In this document: positions 6,283-11,127 of the stretch, piece after piece
Numbering within the stretch: the stretch's first letter is position 1
How the letters are laid out: every line of letters begins with the position of its first letter
From: an uncultured Bacilli bacterium
Lineage (GTDB): Bacteria > Bacillota_I > Bacilli_A > RF39 > UBA660
DNA: 11,127 bases
NCBI GenBank assembly: GCA_949440065.1
Contig: CASRZP010000042.1
Coordinates: 1-11,127 of the forward strand
Direction of reading: 5' to 3'
Notes under the pieces: generated by a model
What the model saw: only the letters and a program-made list of their open reading frames with translations
What the model was told of the DNA's origin: nothing
Databases searched by the model: none
Made by a program: the position numbers and the translations under genes

Positions 6283-7347
6283 GTGATTGAAAGATTAGAA
6301 GCAACAGAAAAACGTTATATAGAGTTAAGTGAAGAATTAACAAAACCAGAAACCCTAAGTAATATCAATAAAACCAAAGAGTTGTCAAAGGAAATGTCAA
6401 GTCTAGAAGAAGTGGTGATGGTTTATAGAAAGTATAAGGAATTACTAACAGATATTAGTGATACTAAAGAAATGGTAAAAGATCCTGAACTAGGAGAAAT
6501 AGCTAAGGAAGAGTTAAGTGAGTTAGAAGATAAGCAAAAGCAACTAGAGAAGGAACTAGAGTATTTATTGATTCCTAAAGATCCCAATGATGGTAAAAAT
6601 GTGATCGTGGAAATTCGTGGTGCCGCTGGTGGAGATGAAGCAAATATCTTTGCTGGAGATCTATATCGAATGTATATTCGCTATGCGGAAAGTGAGCATT
6701 ATACTTATGAAGTATACAATATGGTAGAAGGAGAAGCAGGAGGATTTAGTCAAATTGAGTTTATGATTAAAGGAAAAGATGCCTACCGAAAATTAAAATA
6801 TGAAAGTGGTTCACACCGTGTTCAACGTGTTCCTGAAACAGAATCACAAGGTCGAATTCAAACCTCGACTGCTACTGTACTTGTAATGCCAGAAGCAGAA
6901 AATATTGATGTAGATGTTGATGAAAAAGATATAAAAGTAGATGTATATCGTTCATCAGGTGCTGGAGGACAACATGTTAACACAACCGATAGTGCTGTTC
7001 GAATGACTCATTTGCCAACGGGAATCGTGGTAACTTGTCAAAATGAGCGAAGTCAAATTAAAAATAGAGAAAAAGCACTTCAAATGTTAAAAGCAAAAAT
7101 ATATGAGGAAATGATAAGAGAACATGAAGAAAAAGCAGGAAATGAGCGAAGAAACAAAATTGGAACAGGAGATCGTTCTGAAAAAATAAGAACTTATAAT
7201 TATCCTCAAAATCGTGTGACTGACCATCGCATTAATTTTACTACAAAACAATTAGATAGAGTAATGCAAGGAGAATTGGGAGAAATTATTGAAGCCCTTA
7301 TTCTAGAGGATCAAAAACGTCATTTGGAAGGTAATATAGAAGAATGA
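6283..7347 (+). CDS. prfA: Peptide chain release factor 1
   Basis: RF1 recognises UAA and UAG in the ribosomal A site and triggers peptide release. Starting at GTG 6283 the protein has 354 residues, close to the usual 355-360. Residues 1-95 form the helical N-terminal domain. The codon-recognition tripeptide is P184-E-T186 within RVPETESQGRI; the PxT form marks RF1, not RF2 (SPF). The catalytic GGQ is at 228-230 (SSGAGGQHVN), and its glutamine is the methylation target of the next gene's product. The C-terminal RSEKIRTYNYPQNRVTDHR is also typical. The gene overlaps prmC in an ATGA, which couples synthesis of the substrate and its modifying enzyme. Confidence 0.98.
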   Translation: MIERLEATEKRYIELSEELTKPETLSNINKTKELSKEMSSLEEVVMVYRKYKELLTDISDTKEMVKDPELGEIAKEELSELEDKQKQLEKELEYLLIPKDPNDGKNVIVEIRGAAGGDEANIFAGDLYRMYIRYAESEHYTYEVYNMVEGEAGGFSQIEFMIKGKDAYRKLKYESGSHRVQRVPETESQGRIQTSTATVLVMPEAENIDVDVDEKDIKVDVYRSSGAGGQHVNTTDSAVRMTHLPTGIVVTCQNERSQIKNREKALQMLKAKIYEEMIREHEEKAGNERRNKIGTGDRSEKIRTYNYPQNRVTDHRINFTTKQLDRVMQGELGEIIEALILEDQKRHLEGNIEE

Positions 7348-8174
7348 CCATTGAAGATTTAATTATTTATGGAAAACGTTATCTTCACAAAAAGGATGTT
7401 TACTATTTACTTAGTGAATTATTAGGAAAAAATCCTATTGAACTGTTAAATGACTTACATCAAGTAGTAGAAATAAATGAAGTAGAACGCTATAAAGAAA
7501 TGGTTAATCGCCTAAAAAATAACGAGCCTATTCAATATATTTTAGGTAGAGTTAACTTTTATGGAAATTGGTATCAAGTAGATAAAAATGTATTAATACC
7601 ACGATTTGAGACAGAAGAGTTGGTAGAAAATACACTAAAGTATGTCAAAAAGTATTTTAAAGATAATGATAATTTACGTATTTTGGATCTTTGTGCAGGC
7701 AGTGGGAATATAGGAATTACTTTAAAAAAACAATTGCCTCAAGCAAAAGTGGTATTAGCCGATATTAGTGAAAATGCTCTTGAAGTGGCAAGAAGAAATG
7801 CAATAAACTTAAATGCCGATGTAGATTTGGTAAATAGTGATATTTTCTCTAACATAAAAGGAACCTTTGATATCATTATTTCTAACCCCCCATATATTGC
7901 TAAAGAAGAAGTAGTCGATGATAAGGTATTACAATATGAACCACATGTGGCGTTGTTTGCACCTAACCAAGGGTTATACTTTTATCAGGAAATCATCAAA
8001 CAAGTGGCAAATTTTGTGAATCAAAAGTATTTATTAGGTTTTGAAATAGGGGCAACGCAAAAAGATGAAGTGGTATCCATTATTCATCAACATCTTTCTC
8101 ATGTAGAAATTTTTACTCATCAAGATCTACAAAGTCGAGATAGAATGATTTTTGTCATATCAAATAACGAATAA
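7344..8174 (+). CDS. prmC: Release factor glutamine methyltransferase PrmC
   Basis: PrmC transfers a methyl group from S-adenosylmethionine to the glutamine side chain of the GGQ motif in RF1 and RF2, raising termination efficiency. Residues 1-75 are the small helical N-terminal domain, ending in QYILGRVNFYG. The Rossmann-type methyltransferase core has IPRFETEELV (85-94), the SAM-binding DLCAGSGNIG (115-124), acidic D140, and the diagnostic NPPY at 181-184 that grips the glutamine. At 276 residues it is of normal length with no missing motif. It starts inside the prfA stop (ATGA), so the two genes are an enzyme-substrate pair read from one mRNA. A hairpin follows 8 nt after its stop. Confidence 0.97.
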   Translation: MTIEDLIIYGKRYLHKKDVYYLLSELLGKNPIELLNDLHQVVEINEVERYKEMVNRLKNNEPIQYILGRVNFYGNWYQVDKNVLIPRFETEELVENTLKYVKKYFKDNDNLRILDLCAGSGNIGITLKKQLPQAKVVLADISENALEVARRNAINLNADVDLVNSDIFSNIKGTFDIIISNPPYIAKEEVVDDKVLQYEPHVALFAPNQGLYFYQEIIKQVANFVNQKYLLGFEIGATQKDEVVSIIHQHLSHVEIFTHQDLQSRDRMIFVISNNE

Positions 8175-8184
8175 GCGAAAACAT
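8155..8184 (+). promoter_or_regulatory. Weak sigma-F-like promoter candidate for spoIIR
   Basis: TCATA (8155-8159) and GCGAAAACAT (8175-8184) are 15 bp apart and loosely resemble sigma-F elements (GywTA and GGnrAnAnTr), matching about 4 of 5 and 7 of 10 positions. spoIIR is transcribed by sigma-F in B. subtilis. The match is weak and may be chance. Confidence 0.2.
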
Positions 8185-8216
8185 CACCTTTCATGATTAA
8201 AATGAGGGTGATTTTT
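8183..8216 (+). terminator. Hairpin with U-run after prmC that contains the spoIIR Shine-Dalgarno
   Basis: ATCACCTT (8183-8190) pairs with AGGGTGAT (8205-8212), one pair being G-U. After a bulged T, CAT (8192-8194) pairs with ATG (8202-8204 with one shift), around a loop of about 7 nt. The 3' arm runs into TTTTT (8212-8216). It therefore looks like an intrinsic terminator for prfA-prmC. The 3' arm includes GGTGAT (8207-8212), the only ribosome binding site of spoIIR, whose ATG is at 8218. Confidence 0.6.
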
Positions 8217-8217
8217 A

Positions 8218-8751
8218 ATGAAAAGATTAGGTTATATAGCCTTAGTTATAGTAGCATTATTTATTATGATGAACGATAAACCAAAGGAAGATGAAGTTAT
8301 TCCTAATGAGTCAATCCGTTTTCGCGTAATTGCTAATAGTAATTTACCTAGTGATCAAAGAATTAAAGGTAAAGTGAAAGAACAATTAGAAGAAACAATT
8401 TTTAATATTCTAGAAAGTGCAAAAAATTTAGATGAAGCAAGAACTTTATTAAATAATAACCTCCCGCTTTTAGATAATGTAGTAAAAACAACATTAGAAA
8501 ATTTAAACCAAGAAAGTGATAATTACTCTCTTGATTATGGTTATCATTTATTTCCCGAGAAAACGTATCAAAATCATAAATATCAAGAAGGATATTACGA
8601 ATCTTTAGTCGTTACTTTAGGAAAAGGAAAAGGTGATAATTGGTGGTGTGTACTGTTTCCCCCTCTATGTTTTTTAGATAATGAAGGATTTGAAGAAAAG
8701 GTAGAGTACCAATCGTTTTTTAAAAAGTTATGGAACTCCTTTACAAAATGA
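8218..8751 (+). CDS. spoIIR: Stage II sporulation protein R
   Basis: SpoIIR is the forespore-made signal that crosses into the intermembrane space and triggers the mother-cell protease SpoIIGA to cleave pro-sigma-E. A hydrophobic secretion segment covers residues 5-18 after MKR. The conserved core begins at IPNESIRFRVIANSNLPSDQ (28-47) and ends in YGYHLFPEKTY (107-117), YYESLVVTLGKGKGDNWW (126-143) and CVLFPPLCF (144-152) with its two cysteines. At 177 residues it is shorter than the B. subtilis protein but has every conserved block. The start rests on GGTGAT (8207-8212), 5 nt before the ATG, and this site lies inside a hairpin. The position after prfA-prmC is the one known from Bacillus. Read-through from prmC would give a transcript in which the start is masked. 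Confidence 0.95.
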   Translation: MKRLGYIALVIVALFIMMNDKPKEDEVIPNESIRFRVIANSNLPSDQRIKGKVKEQLEETIFNILESAKNLDEARTLLNNNLPLLDNVVKTTLENLNQESDNYSLDYGYHLFPEKTYQNHKYQEGYYESLVVTLGKGKGDNWWCVLFPPLCFLDNEGFEEKVEYQSFFKKLWNSFTK

Positions 8752-8786
8752 TGTATGAATAGATAAAAAATCTCGTATGATTTACC

Positions 8787-8794
8787 AAGGTGAT
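8787..8794 (+). promoter_or_regulatory. Shine-Dalgarno that sets the start of the MntP/YtaF-family gene
   Basis: AAGGTGAT ends 4 nt before the ATG at 8799. Two in-frame upstream starts, GTG 8790 and ATG 8793, lie within this site and would lack a ribosome binding site. Confidence 0.65.
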
Positions 8795-8798
8795 GGAT

Positions 8799-9335
8799 AT
8801 GAGTATTTTTTTTAGTAAATTATTAGTTGGCATTGCACTTAGTATGGATGCTTTTTCTTTAGCAATTTTTTATGGGACGATGCATTTAGCTAAAATGAAA
8901 AGAGTACAATTAAGTTTATGCGTTGGAATATTTCATTTTTTTATGCCTCTTTTTGGCTATATTTTAGGAGATGTGTTCCTTTCACAATTTATCATGTATC
9001 CTAAAATTTTTGTAGGTCTTATCTTTTTAGTCATTGCAATAGAAATGTTGATTTCCTTAAAAAAAGATGAAAAACTCACCGTACCAACTTCGCTTTTTGC
9101 TTTGATCGCCTTTGCTTTTACCGTAAGTATAGATAGTTTTTCCATCGGTTTAGCTTTTGGAACATATGATAAACATTTGCTTTTGTCTTCTTTAATTTTT
9201 TCTCTTGTTAGTGCTTTCTTTACTTATTTTGGTTTACATATTGGAAATGTATTTAGTAATCGTTATGGAAAATTTGCCTCTTTCCTTGGAAGTATAATTT
9301 TATTGTTACTTGCTTTAGATTATCTATTCTTTTAA
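8799..9335 (+). CDS. MntP/YtaF-family membrane protein, putative manganese efflux
   Basis: This 178-residue protein has about six hydrophobic helices, near 5-25, 38-58, 68-88, 97-122, 128-150 and 158-178. It shows the internal duplication of the MntP family: SMDAFSLAIFYG in the first half (Asp17) and SIDSFSIGLAFG in the second (Asp112). These are the paired acidic residues expected to act in Mn2+ export. The family also includes YtaF, annotated as a sporulation membrane protein. In Bacillus a MntP homologue (ywlD) lies a few genes after spoIIR, so position favours that line, but I cannot separate MntP from YtaF by eye. I chose ATG 8799 on its Shine-Dalgarno. It follows spoIIR by 47 nt with no clear terminator between, so co-transcription with spoIIR is possible. 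Confidence 0.85.
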   Translation: MSIFFSKLLVGIALSMDAFSLAIFYGTMHLAKMKRVQLSLCVGIFHFFMPLFGYILGDVFLSQFIMYPKIFVGLIFLVIAIEMLISLKKDEKLTVPTSLFALIAFAFTVSIDSFSIGLAFGTYDKHLLLSSLIFSLVSAFFTYFGLHIGNVFSNRYGKFASFLGSIILLLLALDYLFF

Positions 9336-9360
9336 TTTCTTTTTCTGCTTAGAATTTTAT

Positions 9361-9389
9361 TTGACAAAGAGAAGGTTTTTGTCTATCAT
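9361..9389 (+). promoter_or_regulatory. Near-consensus sigma-A promoter of fba
   Basis: A perfect TTGACA (9361-9366) is followed after exactly 17 bp by TATCAT (9384-9389), 5 of 6 matches to TATAAT. It is the strongest sigma-A promoter visible in the window. The predicted start near 9396 gives a leader of only about 10 nt. It lies between the MntP/YtaF-family gene and fba. Confidence 0.8.
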
Positions 9390-9395
9390 TAAATT

Positions 9396-9401
9396 GGTGA
9401 T
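9396..9401 (+). promoter_or_regulatory. GGTGAT Shine-Dalgarno that sets the fba start
   Basis: GGTGAT complements the part of the 16S rRNA tail just 5' of the usual CCUCC core. It ends 4 nt before the ATG at 9406. It would sit at the very 5' end of a transcript begun at the predicted start site. Confidence 0.6.
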
Positions 9402-9405
9402 ATAT

Positions 9406-10281
9406 ATGTTAGTCAATAGTAAGGCGATGTTATCCAAAGCCAAAAAGGAAGGATATGCGATAGCCCATTTTAATATTAATAATTTAGAATGGACGCGTTA
9501 TATTTTAGAAGCTATTAAAGATTTAGAAACCCCAGTGATTTTAGGTGTTAGCGAAGGTGCTATAAAATATATGGGAGGATATCGCATTGTTTATCATATT
9601 GTTTCTAGTTTAATTGAAGAATTAAATATTACCACTGATATATGCTTACATTTAGACCATGGTTCCAGCGTAGAATCTTGTAAAAATGCGATTGATAGTG
9701 GATTTACCTCGGTAATGATCGATGCATCGCGTTTTTCTTTTTTAGAGAATGTTGAAATCACTAAAAAGGTGGTAGAGTATGCACATCCTCGTGGGGTAAG
9801 CGTAGAAGCTGAATTGGGACACATCGGTGATAGTTTAGAAGATATAACCTCAAATGCTTGTTATGCTAAGTTAGAAGAAGTAGTTTCCTTTTATGACATG
9901 ACTCGTGTAGATTCACTTGCTCCTGCTTTAGGAAGTGTTCACGGACTATATCAGGGAAAACCTAATTTGGATTTTGATACGATGAAAAAGATAAAAGAAG
10001 CCATTCCTATTCCTTTAGTGTTACACGGTGGAACGGGAATTCCCAAAGAACAAATAGAAAAAGCCATTGACTGTGGAATAAATAAAATAAATATCAATAC
10101 ACAACTGCAAATCATATGGGCAACAGAGGTAAGAAAATATCTAGAAAAAAATAAAGAGGTGTATGATCCTAGGAAGATCATTGGTAGTGGAAGGGCTATG
10201 ATGATAGAAAAAGTGAAGGAATTCATTCTAGAATTTAGTCGAAATAATAGCACCAAGGAACATATCAATAATAAAATATAG
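9406..10281 (+). CDS. fba: Class II fructose-bisphosphate aldolase
   Basis: The enzyme splits fructose-1,6-bisphosphate into glyceraldehyde-3-phosphate and dihydroxyacetone phosphate, and the reverse, using Zn2+. The motifs in the 291 residues are HLDHGSS (82-88; catalytic Asp84, zinc ligand His85), SVEAELG (132-138), GSVHG (176-180; zinc His179), LHGGTG (206-211; zinc His207) and the phosphate-binding KININT (227-232). VYDPRK at 252-257 is typical of the Bacillus FbaA group. The catalytic loop after ELG reads GDSLED, where the Bacillus enzyme has GGQED, with one extra residue. The start is ATG 9406: an in-frame TTG at 9361 is the promoter -35 box. murA follows after 17 nt with no terminator, so the two are probably co-transcribed, as fba and murAB are near neighbours in Bacillus. 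Tagatose-bisphosphate aldolase is a less likely alternative. Confidence 0.95.
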   Translation: MLVNSKAMLSKAKKEGYAIAHFNINNLEWTRYILEAIKDLETPVILGVSEGAIKYMGGYRIVYHIVSSLIEELNITTDICLHLDHGSSVESCKNAIDSGFTSVMIDASRFSFLENVEITKKVVEYAHPRGVSVEAELGHIGDSLEDITSNACYAKLEEVVSFYDMTRVDSLAPALGSVHGLYQGKPNLDFDTMKKIKEAIPIPLVLHGGTGIPKEQIEKAIDCGINKININTQLQIIWATEVRKYLEKNKEVYDPRKIIGSGRAMMIEKVKEFILEFSRNNSTKEHINNKI

Positions 10282-10298
10282 TAGTATGGAGGTAGAGT

Positions 10299-11127
10299 AT
10301 GAAAACATTATCCATCGTTGGGGAAGCCAATCTATCAGGAACTATACGAATAGGTGGAGCAAAAAATAGTGCAGTAGCTTTAATTCCAGCAGCCATATTA
10401 GCTGAAGATGAGGTTACTATTTGTAATGTTCCTGAGGTTACGGATACATCAGCATTATGTGAAATTCTTACTTTTTTAGGAGTAGATATCCATCGTGCTA
10501 GTGAAAGCATAGTAATTGATGCTAAAAATATGCAAAATAAAGAAATTCCTTGTGATAAATCGAGCAAGTTAAGAGCCTCTTATTATTTTTTAGGAGCCTT
10601 ACTAGGTAAGTATAAAAAAGCACAGATGTATTTTCCGGGAGGTTGTGCGATAGGAGCTAGACCAATTAACTTGCATTTAAAAGGGCTTGAAGCATTAGGT
10701 GCAAAAGTAGAAATTGAAGAAAATAAGTATACGATTACTGCGGATGAACTTAAGGGAGCCAATATTTATTTAGATATTGCAAGCGTTGGTGCAACAATTA
10801 ATATTATGTTAGCTGCTGTAAAAGCAAAGGGAATGACTATTATTGATAATGCTGCTAAGGAACCTGAAATTGTTAATGTGGCTACATTTTTAAATAATAT
10901 GGGTGCTAAAATTACTGGAGCAGGAACATCAAGAATAAAAATTGAGGGAGTAGAAAGTTTGCACGGTTGTTTTCATGAAGTAATTCCTGATCGGATAGAG
11001 GCAGGAACATATATTATCATTGGAGCATTATGTGGAAATTACTTAAAAATTGATAATATTATTCCAGAACATTTAGAAGCGTTAACGTCTAAGTTAATGG
11101 AAATAGGTGTTGATTTAACTCTTGGAC
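10299..11127 (+). CDS. murA: UDP-N-acetylglucosamine 1-carboxyvinyltransferase (MurA), 3' end outside the window
   Basis: MurA adds enolpyruvate from PEP to UDP-GlcNAc, the first committed step of peptidoglycan synthesis, and is the fosfomycin target. Translating from ATG 10299 gives 276 residues of an expected 420 or so, and the frame runs off the right edge. GGAKNS (19-24) holds the catalytic Lys22 and Asn23, KLRASYYFLGALLG (90-103) binds substrate, and PGGCAIGARP (113-122) carries the catalytic Cys116, so fosfomycin-sensitive chemistry is expected. KLRASYY plus the fba neighbour point to the MurAB/MurZ paralogue, and a second murA elsewhere is likely. GGAGG (10288-10292) lies 6 nt before the ATG. 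A product of this pathway is polymerised by the class A PBP encoded at 1760-3712. Confidence 0.95.
   Translation, partial: MKTLSIVGEANLSGTIRIGGAKNSAVALIPAAILAEDEVTICNVPEVTDTSALCEILTFLGVDIHRASESIVIDAKNMQNKEIPCDKSSKLRASYYFLGALLGKYKKAQMYFPGGCAIGARPINLHLKGLEALGAKVEIEENKYTITADELKGANIYLDIASVGATINIMLAAVKAKGMTIIDNAAKEPEIVNVATFLNNMGAKITGAGTSRIKIEGVESLHGCFHEVIPDRIEAGTYIIIGALCGNYLKIDNIIPEHLEALTSKLMEIGVDLTLG

Noticed and set aside
8740..8781. Promoter or terminator between spoIIR and the MntP/YtaF-family gene
   Set aside because: TATGAT (8776-8781) and TTTACA/TAAAAA pairs lack good partners or spacing, and the only hairpin (AGAT/ATCT) has 4 bp.
8957..9145. 62-codon minus-strand open frame inside the MntP/YtaF-family gene
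   Set aside because: Shadow of conserved transmembrane segments; no start signal.
9594..10268. Two open frames on the minus strand inside fba
   Set aside because: They mirror the conserved aldolase sequence; their products are low-quality and match no family.
10265..10567. 100-codon open frame on the minus strand
   Set aside because: It lies opposite the start of murA, whose catalytic motifs are intact in the plus frame; no ribosome binding site or family resemblance.
1..11127. TGA read as tryptophan (mycoplasma code), given the low GC
   Set aside because: TGA ends prfA and spoIIR at the expected places, and Trp positions in conserved motifs use TGG.
1..11127. CRISPR array, insertion sequence, prophage, toxin-antitoxin or other accessory system
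   Set aside because: No spaced direct repeats, transposase, integrase or toxin-like small gene pair is visible; all but one gene belongs to a core or sporulation family.

Overview
The window is a compact, AT-rich stretch of chromosome from an endospore-forming low-GC Bacillota, most likely class Bacilli. Three things support this: the ywiB-like DUF1934 / argS / rpoE (delta subunit) and prfA / prmC / spoIIR gene strings known from Bacillus, the sporulation genes gerQ and spoIIR, and a PduL-type phosphotransacylase. TGA is used as a stop (prfA, spoIIR) and Trp is encoded by TGG, so the code is standard and this is not a TGA-reading mycoplasma. I cannot name the genus.

Layout, left to right. 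(1) An unrecognised 191-residue protein (108-683, +) faces gerQ (782-1108, -) across a shared bidirectional terminator. (2) gerQ and pduL (1203-1763, +) are divergent with closely packed promoter elements. pduL converges on and overlaps by 4 bp a class A penicillin-binding protein (1760-3712, -). (3) A vegetative operon of DUF1934, argS and rpoE (3823-6237, +) starts from an extended -10 promoter and probably ends at a terminator whose 5' arm lies in the last rpoE codons. (4) prfA-prmC (6283-8174, +) pairs release factor 1 with its methyltransferase through an ATGA overlap. A hairpin at 8183-8216 follows and also contains the spoIIR ribosome binding site. (5) spoIIR (8218-8751) is followed by a MntP/YtaF-family membrane protein (8799-9335). 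(6) fba (9406-10281) has its own near-consensus promoter and is followed by murA (10299 to the window edge), probably co-transcribed.

The genes cover translation (ArgS, RF1, PrmC), transcription (delta subunit), central carbon metabolism (Fba, PduL), wall synthesis (class A PBP, MurA) and sporulation (GerQ, SpoIIR, perhaps the PBP). From memory of the Bacillus subtilis map, fba and murAB lie between rpoE and prfA there. Here they lie after spoIIR-mntP, and pyrG and spo0F are missing between rpoE and prfA.

I found no defence system, mobile element, CRISPR array or RNA gene. The points most worth a second look are small-scale: a terminator-like hairpin that hides the spoIIR start, repeated use of GGTGAT-type Shine-Dalgarno sequences, promoters placed almost on top of ribosome binding sites, a GerQ without N-terminal lysines, and an orphan gene behind a palindrome. 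All intergenic gaps are under 120 bases.
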